From Bacteroidota bacterium (lineage in GTDB: Bacteria > Bacteroidota > Bacteroidia > Bacteroidales > Prolixibacteraceae): a DNA stretch of 11,211 nucleotides. Below are positions 1 through 8,186 of this stretch, in pieces. The position numbers and the translations under genes are program-made. Numbering within the stretch: the first letter of the stretch is position 1; every line of letters begins with the position of its first letter. The DNA lies in NCBI GenBank assembly GCA_023488865.1, contig JAMDDG010000169.1, positions 1 to 11,211 of the forward strand. Direction: 5' to 3'. The notes under the pieces were generated by a model that did no database searches, was not told the DNA's origin, and saw only the letters and a list, made by a program, of their open reading frames with translations.

Positions 1-142
1 CGAAAGATTTTCTCATGGCCGTCTCATTTTTTGGGGAAATTTAAAAACCAAATATCGCTAAAATAATGTTATCTGGGATTTCTGGAAGATATTTGAACTT
101 AACGACAAAATGATGGGCTCGACCGAGTTTTCGGAAATTAAA

Positions 143-160
143 AAAACAGGCGCTCGTTTT
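143..160 (-). terminator. Possible weak terminator of the toxin-antitoxin operon
   Basis: About 37 bases past the toxin stop on the minus strand, an AAAAC arm is followed by an eight-base loop and GTTTT, running into a seven-T tract. The stem is short and AT-rich, so this is a weak candidate only. Confidence 0.25.
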
Positions 161-196
161 GTCCTTCGAAATAGACCAGTGAAAATTTCTAAGTGT

Positions 197-520
197 CTAT
201 GGGTTGACTAATCTGTTGGGGTCGTTCATCTTTTTTGGTTCTTGTCTGGTGTCAAATAAATCAGTGACCAGTATACCCTCCTTGACAATTTTGTAGATGA
301 TTTTATAATTTTCTTGTACAAGAAACCGATGCCCTTCACCGAGTCCTTCAAGGGAAGTTTCAAATTGTCCCAATTCAGGCTGATTAGTCAGCTGTCTGGT
401 AGCAGTAAAAATCCCGGATTTAATTTTGATCGCTATACGTTCGCCTGCAACTAATTTATGATAGAGGTAAATTTCTTTTAAAGCCCTAACAGCCAGGTTG
501 GCCCAGATAATTTTCTTCAT
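197..520 (-). CDS. Type II toxin, ParE/RelE superfamily
   Basis: A 107-residue protein with the layout of ParE/RelE toxins: an N-terminal strand ending in a Trp-Ala pair (W6, A7), a helical hairpin (about 8-45), then a C-terminal sheet with R65, the YKIIY motif (72-76) and a DTRQ-P end (90-95). These are the usual landmarks of the family, which comprises ribosome-dependent mRNases (RelE) and gyrase poisons (ParE). The sequence does not say which activity applies, but the YKIIY and DTRQxP signature is typical of ParE-annotated members. It starts 3 bases after the antitoxin stop, so it is translated from the same message and needs the upstream antitoxin for neutralisation. The last ten or so residues extend beyond the usual ~98-residue family end. 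The gene looks intact. Confidence 0.85.
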   Translation of the reverse strand: MKKIIWANLAVRALKEIYLYHKLVAGERIAIKIKSGIFTATRQLTNQPELGQFETSLEGLGEGHRFLVQENYKIIYKIVKEGILVTDLFDTRQEPKKMNDPNRLVNP

Positions 521-523
521 GAA

Positions 524-763
524 TTACCAGCTATTAGACTCACGCTCCAATTGATCTTGTGTTTTTGTCCTGCAGGCAAGATAATCCTGGTTGGCCTCTT
601 CTGCCCTGTTCACCAGTTGTTCAGGTGTAAACTGCAATAGATCTTGTTGCCTGTTTTGCTTCCTGTTCCCAAGTATAGTCGATTCAATTTCACTAAATAT
701 TTTTTCGTCCTGAATATCTATCAGGTATCCGATTAAATTCAATTTTCTGGACTGAAGATCCAT
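524..763 (-). CDS. Antitoxin of the ParE/RelE-type module
   Basis: A 79-residue acidic protein upstream of the toxin, separated from it by 3 bases. The N-terminal part (about 1-30, MDLQSRKLNLIGYL then a QDE helix) resembles the short antitoxins that accompany ParE/RelE toxins in Bacteroidota. The C-terminal part (about 43-79) has an FTPEQLVNRAEEANQDY segment, a TQDQLE segment and a terminal Trp, a pattern I associate with the toxin-binding tail of the same group. No Phd/YefM, RHH or HTH fold is obvious, so the DNA-binding mode is unclear. The ATG at 763 lies 16 bases below a TATATTTG -7 box. Identification rests largely on the partner gene and operon shape. Confidence 0.75.
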   Translation of the reverse strand: MDLQSRKLNLIGYLIDIQDEKIFSEIESTILGNRKQNRQQDLLQFTPEQLVNRAEEANQDYLACRTKTQDQLERESNSW

Positions 764-779
764 AGTAAACTATTTTACA

Positions 780-787
780 CAAATATA
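780..787 (-). promoter_or_regulatory. -7 box of the toxin-antitoxin operon
   Basis: The minus strand reads TATATTTG, a perfect match to the Bacteroidota -7 consensus TAnnTTTG, 16 bases upstream of the antitoxin ATG. No clear -33 TTTG is present at 19-21 bases; a GTTG lies slightly farther away. The leader would be very short. Confidence 0.6.
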
Positions 788-808
788 CAACTCAAAATTG
801 ACAATTAT

Positions 809-848
809 TCAACTTGACTCCATATAATAAATGAACTAAGCAAGTTGA
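809..848. repeat. Inverted repeat upstream of the toxin-antitoxin promoter
   Basis: TCAACTTG (809-816) and CAAGTTGA (841-848) are perfect 8-base inverted arms around a 24-base AT-rich spacer, just upstream of the operon's -7 box. Many type II modules are autorepressed through such palindromes, so this is a candidate operator. It could also be chance in AT-rich DNA. Confidence 0.3.
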
Positions 849-872
849 GTTTTGAAATAAGTGCGGAAATTT

Positions 873-915
873 AAAAATAAAAAAAATCGATAATATTGAA
901 TATCAACGTTATCGA
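873..915 (-). terminator. Rho-independent terminator of tRNA-Cys
   Basis: On the minus strand, 11 bases after the tRNA end, a hairpin is formed by arms 909-915 and 887-893 (TCGATAA/TTATCGA). It is extended across a small internal loop by TTGA/TCAA (903-906 with 896-899) and is followed directly by eight Us, an A and five more Us. Position and structure fit a terminator for the tRNA transcript. Confidence 0.7.
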
Positions 916-926
916 ATTTTATTTTG

Positions 927-997
927 AGGTCGATGGCGGATTCGAACCGCCGTACGCGGTTTTGCAGACCGCTGCCTAGCCACTCGGCCAACCGACC
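927..997 (-). tRNA. tRNA-Cys (anticodon GCA)
   Basis: A 71-base cloverleaf on the minus strand. The acceptor stem pairs GGTCGGT (5' end at 997) with ATCGACC. The anticodon stem GCGGT/ACCGC encloses the loop CTGCAAA, giving anticodon GCA. The variable loop is four bases, and the T arm GGCGG/CCGCC holds the TTCGAAT loop. The discriminator base is U73, the identity base of tRNA-Cys. CCA is not encoded; the next bases are CAAA. It has its own -7 box and terminator, so it is probably a single-gene transcript. Confidence 0.97.
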
Positions 998-1009
998 GTT
1001 TTCAGGCTG

Positions 1010-1017
1010 CAAATATA
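1010..1017 (-). promoter_or_regulatory. -7 box of the tRNA-Cys promoter
   Basis: The minus strand reads TATATTTG (TAnnTTTG consensus), with TTTT where the -33 TTTG is expected after a 19-base spacer. The box ends 12 bases before the mature tRNA 5' end, the distance expected for a tRNA with a short leader. Confidence 0.7.
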
Positions 1018-1061
1018 GGGAATTTTCTCAGGAGTGAAAACCGGTAGACCAAAATAGTGCT

Positions 1062-1412
1062 TTAACGTTCCAACGTAACACTAACTGCCTTGATATGACC
1101 ACCCATAGAAGGCCTTTCCTTGGAAATTTTCACGCGGACCTTACCAACCTCTTTGTATTCAGCATGAATCCTGGTAAGAATCCGCCCTGCCACGTGTTCT
1201 AGCAAATGGGAACGCTGGTGCATCTCCTCTTTGACGAGACTGTAGATTCCTTCGTAGTTCAGCGCATCCGAAAGATGATCACTATTGGCTGCTTTCTCAC
1301 AGTCTGTCTCAATGGAGATATTCACTTCAAAACGGTTTCCAACGATCTGTTCGCTTTTAAAATAGCCGTGGTAAGCATAAAATTCCATTCCCTCCAGCTC
1401 TATTATTCCCAT
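1062..1412 (-). CDS. folB: Dihydroneopterin aldolase
   Basis: FolB cleaves 7,8-dihydroneopterin to 6-hydroxymethyl-7,8-dihydropterin and glycolaldehyde in cytoplasmic folate synthesis. The 116-residue protein carries the family landmarks: FYAYHG (11-16) near the N-terminus, E21, Y53 in the LNYE segment, LLEH (70-73) with the pterin-binding Glu, and ISKERPSMGG (96-105), whose K98 corresponds to the catalytic lysine. Length matches the usual ~118-120. The open frame can be extended eight codons to a TTG at 1436, but that codon falls inside a perfect -7 box (1434-1441), so the ATG at 1412 is the better start. The gene lies upstream of tRNA-Cys on the same strand, divergent from glnS. No other folate gene is in the window. 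Confidence 0.93.
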   Translation of the reverse strand: MGIIELEGMEFYAYHGYFKSEQIVGNRFEVNISIETDCEKAANSDHLSDALNYEGIYSLVKEEMHQRSHLLEHVAGRILTRIHAEYKEVGKVRVKISKERPSMGGHIKAVSVTLER

Positions 1413-1433
1413 CTTCGAATTTTTAATTTTGGT

Positions 1434-1441
1434 CAAATTTA
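1434..1441 (-). promoter_or_regulatory. -7 box of the folB promoter
   Basis: The minus strand reads TAAATTTG, a perfect TAnnTTTG match, ending 21 bases above the ATG at 1412. No good -33 element is seen. Its position argues against the upstream TTG start at 1436. Confidence 0.5.
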
Positions 1442-1490
1442 ACTCATTTTTTAATCATCGATTTTTCTTCCTCAGATAAACAACTCTTGT

Positions 1491-1498
1491 TACCTTTG
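1491..1498 (+). promoter_or_regulatory. -7 box of a probable glnS promoter
   Basis: TACCTTTG followed by CA matches TAnnTTTG well. No convincing TTTG occurs 19-21 bases upstream. If used, it gives glnS an unusually long leader of about 170 bases containing the heptamer repeats at 1600-1634. Confidence 0.5.
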
Positions 1499-1599
1499 CA
1501 TCTTCATATCATTACAAAATTTTTACTTTCTCATTACCATGAAGTAGAAAATGAAATAGGTTGAAATAAGAAAAGAAATAAATAGACAATCATTTTTAG

Positions 1600-1634
1600 A
1601 CTAATAGCTAAAAACCAACAGCTAATAGCTATTA
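1600..1634. repeat. GCTAATA-type heptamer array in the glnS leader
   Basis: Cut into sevens from base 1600 the sequence reads ACTAATA, GCTAAAA, ACCAACA, GCTAATA, GCTATTA: five consecutive units on one 7-base phase, with the middle one degenerate. It sits 40 bases before the glnS ATG. Function unknown. Confidence 0.6.
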
Positions 1635-1674
1635 TTAAATGCTTCTGTAGAAAATTAATTTAAGCTCATTCAGA

Positions 1675-3342
<1,668 letters not shown>

Positions 3343-3374
3343 TTCAAAACTGCTGATTACTTTAGTAAATTTTG

Positions 3375-3382
3375 TATATTTG
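3375..3382 (+). promoter_or_regulatory. -7 box of the AbiE-like module
   Basis: TATATTTG, a perfect TAnnTTTG match, lies 29 bases before the ATG at 3412 and just after the glnS stop. It is identical to the boxes of the toxin-antitoxin operon and of tRNA-Cys. No strong -33 element is seen. Confidence 0.55.
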
Positions 3383-3411
3383 ATTCTAAATCTTTATCTT
3401 AAGAAGGAATA

Positions 3412-3762
3412 ATGAGGAATAAAAAGTCAAAAGAAGACTTTATAAAAAGATTAATTGCCCGAAATTTATTTTGGAGTTATGCTGTAAACAATACTGAAAT
3501 TATTCCTGATGAAGTACTGATTGAACAAGTACTTACTTTCGGCGAACCTGCGGACATTATTCTACTCAAAAAATATTACCGGTCGTCAGAAATCAAACAC
3601 GTTTGGCAACAGCGCCTTTTGCCTGATTTACGATATAAAAATGCAAATGTATGGTTAGCCAAAACCTTTTTTAATATTAAAAAAGCAAACGAATACATCG
3701 AAAAATATACAATCAAGGAAAATCGTTATGATCACCTTCGATTACTTGCTTCCCAAAACTAA
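3412..3762 (+). CDS. DUF6922-like protein, probable antitoxin partner of an AbiEii-type toxin
   Basis: A 116-residue soluble, basic protein. The pattern of an N-terminal LFW motif (19-21), a helix with EQVLTFGEPADI (38-49), YY plus IKHVW (55-65) and a C-terminal NVWLAKTFF segment (79-87) resembles the small DUF6922-type proteins that precede AbiEii/AbiGii nucleotidyltransferases in Bacteroidota; I make this match from memory of the pattern. The call is supported by the overlapping reading frame that starts at 3728 and begins exactly like AbiEii. The gene has its own -7 box and an AGAAGGA purine stretch just before the ATG. It is visibly more AT-rich than glnS and malQ, consistent with horizontal acquisition. 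It is intact, but its toxin partner is truncated, so it may be an orphan antitoxin or a decaying gene. Confidence 0.6.
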   Translation: MRNKKSKEDFIKRLIARNLFWSYAVNNTEIIPDEVLIEQVLTFGEPADIILLKKYYRSSEIKHVWQQRLLPDLRYKNANVWLAKTFFNIKKANEYIEKYTIKENRYDHLRLLASQN

Positions 3763-3889
3763 AGAAATATTAACTGAGATAGCTCAGCATAAAGTTTTTT
3801 CAGATTTCACTTTTGTAGGTGGATCGGCTTTATCTTGTTTTCTAACAACTGAATACCCCGAAGTTTTCTTCTGGTATAAAAGAAAGTGA
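3728..3889 (+). pseudogene. Truncated AbiEii-like nucleotidyltransferase (N-terminal remnant)
   Basis: A 53-codon frame begins at an ATG overlapping the end of the preceding gene by 35 bases. Residues 1-39 read like the AbiEii/AbiGii toxin N-terminus: a hydrophobic helix, then FSDFTFVGGSALSCFL (24-39), which fits the family's GG-T/S-A-L nucleotidyltransferase motif. The expected next element, an HR-S-DIDLF metal-binding motif, is absent; instead the frame continues with unrelated residues and stops at 3889. AbiEii proteins are usually 250-300 residues, so about 85% is missing, including the catalytic Asp pair. From 3807 onward the frame lies antisense to the end of the MATE gene. Interpretation: an AbiE-type module destroyed by a deletion or rearrangement. 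It is short, so chance similarity cannot be excluded. Confidence 0.6.
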
Positions 3890-5222
3890 ATATAGCCGCG
3901 CTCCAGTTGGCAAAGAAGATCCCCCACCAGATGCCTTTGGTGCCCCAGCTCAGATGAACCGATAGAAGAAGGAACAGGGGCAAAGGGAGTACAAACTGCC
4001 GGTAGGTCCCTACAAAAATGGCATACATCGGTTTTTTGATCCCCTGAAGCGTAGACACCGAGATGTTTAAGAAAACGTAGGCACAGAAAAAGAGGACCGC
4101 AACACTCAGATACTCTTTCCCAATCAGGATTACTTTCGGATCGGAAGTAAAGATTTTCATCAAAGGTTCAGAAAAAAGGAAGACACTGATGATTCCCACC
4201 AGAATAATCAGCAAACCGTAGATGATATTTAGTTTCCAGGAATAAAATATCCTTCGGGGGAAGCCAGCCCCTAAATTCTGGGCAGCAATAGTGAGCGCTG
4301 CAATGTTCAGTCCAATGGTAGGCAACAATGCCAACTGTTCAATTCTGGTAGCAATACCGTAAGCAGCCACAGCCTCTTTTCCGTATTTTCCGGCAAAATA
4401 GGTAATCACAAAAATACCCATGGCCACCGTTAGCATATTCAGGCTGGCTGGGAATCCCTGTTTAAAAAGATCTGCAAAATATTTTCTTTGGGGGATCCAT
4501 TCCCGCCATTTAATGCCCTCCATGATTTTTCTTTTCCGGATACGGTAAATCAGGTAAAATGATCCTAAAATCTGAATAATCACCGTCGAGAAGCCAATCC
4601 CGCCCACTCCCATGGACGGAACACCCAGGCCTCCGTACATAAACCAGGGATCCATCAGCACATTCAGAAAGAAGCCGGCAATCAGAAAATTCCGGTAGGT
4701 TTTGGTATCACCCCTGGAGGTAAGGGAAGCGTTCAGGCTGCTGTTCAATAAAAAGAAGAATGTTCCGGATACAATGATATTCATGTAGGCAACCGCAATG
4801 CCAAGGTATTCATCCTTAGCACCCAACAATTTGAGAAGTTGTGGGGCAAATAATATCCCGAGGACCGTCAGCAGCAGGGCATTGATCAGAGAGAAAGTCA
4901 TGGCTTGGGCTGCATAAATTCCCGCCTTTTTTTTATCACCCGATCCCAGGGAAGAGGATATCAAAGCGGTTGCGCCGGTACCCATCCCGATTCCCATGGA
5001 GAGGATGATGAAGAATACCGGAAAGGAGAGTGACAAGGCAGCAAGCGCTGTAGTCGATACCAAACCGCCATAGTAAGTATCCACTACATTGAAGAGGGTA
5101 TTAAATATCAATCCGATGCTCGATGGCAGGGCTATCGACCGGATCAATTTGGGCAAAGGGGCAGTCGTAAAATCCATATTCATTTTGAAAACCTGATCTG
5201 TACAGAATTTGTTATAATCCAT
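3807..5222 (-). CDS. MATE-family multidrug/cation antiporter
   Basis: A 471-residue inner-membrane protein with about 12 hydrophobic segments in two homologous halves, the MATE architecture (typical length 440-480). The N-terminal half contains LIRSIALPSSIGLIFNTL and NVVDTYYGG, the usual first-helix region with its helix-1 Asp. The loop SSSLGSGDKKKAG (about 108-120) matches the conserved inter-helix motif of the family. The second half repeats the pattern with GFPASLNM and AAQNLGAG. Such proteins export drugs or metabolites using Na+ or H+ gradients; the substrate is not predictable. The first in-frame ATG is at 5222, but ATGs at 5183 and 5177 place the start just before the conserved region and are plausible. 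The last ~9-14 residues appear to derive from the reverse strand of the AbiEii remnant. It is divergent from malQ with a 134-base gap. Confidence 0.9.
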   Translation of the reverse strand: MDYNKFCTDQVFKMNMDFTTAPLPKLIRSIALPSSIGLIFNTLFNVVDTYYGGLVSTTALAALSLSFPVFFIILSMGIGMGTGATALISSSLGSGDKKKAGIYAAQAMTFSLINALLLTVLGILFAPQLLKLLGAKDEYLGIAVAYMNIIVSGTFFFLLNSSLNASLTSRGDTKTYRNFLIAGFFLNVLMDPWFMYGGLGVPSMGVGGIGFSTVIIQILGSFYLIYRIRKRKIMEGIKWREWIPQRKYFADLFKQGFPASLNMLTVAMGIFVITYFAGKYGKEAVAAYGIATRIEQLALLPTIGLNIAALTIAAQNLGAGFPRRIFYSWKLNIIYGLLIILVGIISVFLFSEPLMKIFTSDPKVILIGKEYLSVAVLFFCAYVFLNISVSTLQGIKKPMYAIFVGTYRQFVLPLPLFLLLSVHLSWGTKGIWWGIFFANWSAAIFTFFYTRRKLRGIQLLENKIKPIHLQK

Positions 5223-5340
5223 AAGTGTTACGCAAAAATTGGGCTATAGTTTTAATGTTGAAAAATTACTTTGTATTTCATCGGATTTAACCTACAAAAT
5301 TGTAATTTTAAAGTGGTTAAATTGAGCTCAAACCGACATT

Positions 5341-5351
5341 AGGAAAGGGGG
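5341..5351 (+). promoter_or_regulatory. Purine-rich ribosome-binding-like stretch of malQ
   Basis: AGGAAAGGGGG ends 5 bases before the malQ ATG. Most genes here have no Shine-Dalgarno site, so this stands out and supports the 5357 start. No perfect TAnnTTTG box was found upstream; TTACTTTG near 5267-5272 is a one-base-short variant. Confidence 0.45.
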
Positions 5352-5356
5352 CAAAG

Positions 5357-8062
5357 ATGAAATTATCGTTTAAAATCGATTATCAGACGACTTGGGGAGA
5401 AGCTATTTTTGTCTCGGGATCAACACCCCAATTTGGTCAGTGGGATCCGAACCTTGCTTTACCTCTGAAAAACCAGTACCCGGGCGAATGGCAAGGTACG
5501 ATCGAGACCGGGGCTGACCAGTTCGAATACAAATACCTGTTAAAAACCCGGGAGGGAAGCTTTATTTGGGAATGGGGACCTGACAGAAAAATAGTTCTGG
5601 GCAAAAAAGAGATGGAGGAGGTTCGCCTTCGCGATTTCTGGCGAAACAAATTTGATCCAGAAAATGCACTTTATTCCTCTGCATTTCAAAATGTTTTACT
5701 AAAAAGGCCCCTGTCAAAAAATAAGCAGAAAATAAAACAGGCGCCACGGATGCTCCGGTTGCAACTTCACACTCCTGTAATTGATCCAAAGTACCAATTT
5801 GCCGTGTTGGGTGCAGATCCGGCTGTAGGGTCCTGGAAAGAGGCACATGCGGTCGTGATGGATGACGGTACCGCCCCGTTGTGGAAATTGGATCTGGACG
5901 CTTCTAAAATAAATTTCCCGTTCCATTATAAATATGTGATCTACGATACGGAAAACAACCGGGTGATCGAATGGGAAGAGGGCAATAACCGGGTGATCCG
6001 TGATTTTGTTTGTGAAGCTGAAAAGTCGATGAAAGTGCATACGGATGAAAAATTCCGACAAAATGCGGGTCGCTGGAAGGGCGCCGGTGTTGCAGTTCCG
6101 CTTTTCTCCCTGCGAACAGAGCACAGCGGCGGGATCGGTGAGTTTACAGACCTTTACCAACTGGTTGATTGGTCAAAAAAGTGCGGCCTGAAGCTGATTC
6201 AGCTTCTTCCTTTGAACGAAACCGTCTCAACCCATAGCTGGATTGACTCCTATCCGTACAAATCCATCTCGGTAATGGCGCTCCATCCTGTTTTTCTTAA
6301 CATTACCAAAATCGGAGTGTTGGACGAGGAGAGCCTGATGGTTGGGTTTATCAAAACCTTATCAGGATTCAACCAACAAGAATTTGTTCATTATGAGGAA
6401 GTTCACAAGGTCAAATCGAAGTTCTTCAAGCTGATTTTCGACCAACAGATGGATTCATTTTTGAAAAGCCACGACTACCTCGAGTTTTTTAAACAAAACA
6501 AAGAATGGCTGGTCCCGTATGCCGCCTTCTGCTACCTGAGGGACCAGAACAAAACTGCCAACTTCAGGCTTTGGAAAGAGTATCAAATATTTGACAAAGA
6601 AGAGATACTACAGCTCACCTCCCCAAAAAACAAGATCCATCCCGATATTGCGGTTCACTATTTCATTCAGTATCACGCCCACAAGCAGTTGAGCGAAGCT
6701 GTCGCTTATGCCCGCAAAAACGGCGTTGTGCTGAAGGGCGATATCCCGATAGGGATCAGTCCCAACAGCGTCGAAGCCTGGACTCAGCCTGAGCTCTTTA
6801 ATCTTTCGCAACAGGCTGGCGCACCACCCGATGAATTTGCCGACCTGGGCCAAAACTGGGGATTCCCCACCTACAACTGGGAGGCGATGGAACTGGACGG
6901 TTACCAGTGGTGGAAAAACAGATTGAAACAGATGGCCCGCTATTTCGACGCTTTCCGGATCGATCACCTGGTTGGCTTCTTCCGCATTTGGGAGATACCC
7001 TCTAATCAGATTTTCGGGACGATGGGCCATTTCAATCCCGCTTTGCCCTATTCACGCGACGAGATCATCGACCGAGGGATCAACTTCAACGAAGAACGTT
7101 TTACCAGGCCCTATATCCGTGACTATTTTCTGCGGAACCTTTTTGGCGAATATACGGAAGAGGTAAAAAAGATGTTTCTTTCAGAATATGAACCAGGTAA
7201 ATTCAACCTGAAACCAAATTTTGCCACCCAAAAGCAGGTTTGGGATTATTTCGAAAACAAAAAAAGCGAAAACGAACTCAGCGGAAAAGAAAGCAGGATC
7301 AGGGATGGGCTTTGTGACCTTATCGGCGAAGTGCTCTTTGTCCGCGACTCCAACCACCCCACCCATTTTCATCCAAGGATTGCGTTTCACGACACCAATT
7401 CTTACCTCAACATGAACGAGCATGCCCGGTACCTGCTCGACGAACTTTACATCGAGTTCTTCTACAACCGCCACGAAGATTTCTGGAGAAAACAGGCCAT
7501 GAAAAAACTGCCTGCCATCCTCAAAGCTTCAGATATGTTGGTATGCGGGGAAGATCTTGGTATGATTCCCGATTGTGTCCCCGGCGTTATGAACGAATTG
7601 GGAATTCTGAGCCTGGAAGTCCAGCGAATGCCCAAAGATCCCAAAATCGAATTCTTGCACCCTTCAGATGCGCCTTATCTGTCGGTCTGTACTACTTCAA
7701 CGCACGACACCTCCACTCTACGCGGCTGGTGGGAAGAAGATGCCGGTAAAAGCGAACGGTTTTTCAGGATTATCATGGGGAACCATGCGCCTTTCAACAA
7801 AGTGATGGAACCCTGGTTAGCCAAAGACATCTTGCAGCAGCACTTATGGTCGCCGGCCATGTGGGCGATCTTCCCGATTCAGGACCTGCTGGCCATGGAT
7901 GAAGAGCTCAGAAGGAACGACTTTGAAGCGGAAAGGATCAATATCCCGGCTGTGGCGCAGCATTACTGGAGATACCGGATCCATCTGACCCTCGAAAAAT
8001 TATTGAAAGCGAACCGGTTCAATACCGAACTGCATAGCATGATTTCACATTCCGGACGGTAA
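5357..8062 (+). CDS. malQ: 4-alpha-glucanotransferase, DPE2-like (CBM20-CBM20-GH77)
   Basis: An amylomaltase that moves glucosyl or maltosyl units between alpha-1,4-glucans, used in maltose and glycogen metabolism. Two starch-binding CBM20 domains come first (about 1-95, with FGQWDP at 26-31; about 131-220, with GSWKEA at 158-163). The GH77 barrel follows from about 242, starting AVPLFSLRTEHSGGIGEF. Catalytic residues are visible: nucleophile D536 in RIDH, acid/base E732 in GEDLG, and D784 in HDTSTLRGWW. The ~195 residues between the first two exceed the spacing of short bacterial MalQ and match the insertion of plant DPE2, which prefers maltose as donor and polymeric glycan as acceptor; that preference is inferred here. 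No signal peptide is seen, so it is cytoplasmic. The start at 5357 follows a purine-rich AGGAAAGGGGG, an unusually Shine-Dalgarno-like stretch for this phylum. Confidence 0.96.
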   Translation: MKLSFKIDYQTTWGEAIFVSGSTPQFGQWDPNLALPLKNQYPGEWQGTIETGADQFEYKYLLKTREGSFIWEWGPDRKIVLGKKEMEEVRLRDFWRNKFDPENALYSSAFQNVLLKRPLSKNKQKIKQAPRMLRLQLHTPVIDPKYQFAVLGADPAVGSWKEAHAVVMDDGTAPLWKLDLDASKINFPFHYKYVIYDTENNRVIEWEEGNNRVIRDFVCEAEKSMKVHTDEKFRQNAGRWKGAGVAVPLFSLRTEHSGGIGEFTDLYQLVDWSKKCGLKLIQLLPLNETVSTHSWIDSYPYKSISVMALHPVFLNITKIGVLDEESLMVGFIKTLSGFNQQEFVHYEEVHKVKSKFFKLIFDQQMDSFLKSHDYLEFFKQNKEWLVPYAAFCYLRDQNKTANFRLWKEYQIFDKEEILQLTSPKNKIHPDIAVHYFIQYHAHKQLSEAVAYARKNGVVLKGDIPIGISPNSVEAWTQPELFNLSQQAGAPPDEFADLGQNWGFPTYNWEAMELDGYQWWKNRLKQMARYFDAFRIDHLVGFFRIWEIPSNQIFGTMGHFNPALPYSRDEIIDRGINFNEERFTRPYIRDYFLRNLFGEYTEEVKKMFLSEYEPGKFNLKPNFATQKQVWDYFENKKSENELSGKESRIRDGLCDLIGEVLFVRDSNHPTHFHPRIAFHDTNSYLNMNEHARYLLDELYIEFFYNRHEDFWRKQAMKKLPAILKASDMLVCGEDLGMIPDCVPGVMNELGILSLEVQRMPKDPKIEFLHPSDAPYLSVCTTSTHDTSTLRGWWEEDAGKSERFFRIIMGNHAPFNKVMEPWLAKDILQQHLWSPAMWAIFPIQDLLAMDEELRRNDFEAERINIPAVAQHYWRYRIHLTLEKLLKANRFNTELHSMISHSGR

Positions 8063-8140
8063 TAACGGTTCAATTTCTCCATTCACCGATTAATAGCCGT
8101 CATTAGCCGATTTGTCCTTCTGGATATCCGGAGGTGGCTA

Positions 8141-8148
8141 TACATTTG
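8141..8148 (+). promoter_or_regulatory. -7 box of the LiaF-like/LytS/LytTR operon
   Basis: TACATTTG is a perfect TAnnTTTG match, 38 bases upstream of the ATG at 8187, with TTCTG at roughly the -33 distance. It falls inside the TTG-started extension of the reading frame, arguing that translation begins at 8187. Confidence 0.6.
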
Positions 8149-8186
8149 TTTTGTTAAATTTATTGTCGCACTTAACAAATTTTGTC

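Noticed and set aside
1..16. Possible start of a minus-strand gene (ATG at 16, MRKSF) below a near-consensus GATATTTG box at 49-56
   Set aside because: Only five codons are visible and the box has one mismatch; not enough to call a gene.
927..997. CRISPR or integration att repeat derived from the tRNA
   Set aside because: No second copy of the tRNA 3' end and no regularly spaced repeats with unique spacers are present in the window.
1206..1442. 78-codon plus-strand frame opposite folB
   Set aside because: Shadow of folB; folB has all its catalytic motifs and a well-placed promoter.
3774..3787. CTGAG-ATAG-CTCAG hairpin as a terminator for the MATE gene or the AbiE-like module
   Set aside because: Only five base pairs, no U-tract directly adjacent on either strand, and it lies inside the AbiEii-like frame.
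5292..5305. TACAA-AA-TTGTA near-palindrome between the MATE gene and malQ as a shared operator
   Set aside because: Five-base AT-rich arms in AT-rich DNA are expected by chance, and no adjacent regulator gene supports it.
8085..8110. ATTAGCCG-like repeats downstream of malQ as a fourth phased array
   Set aside because: Only two or three irregularly spaced units; kept as a comment, not a feature.
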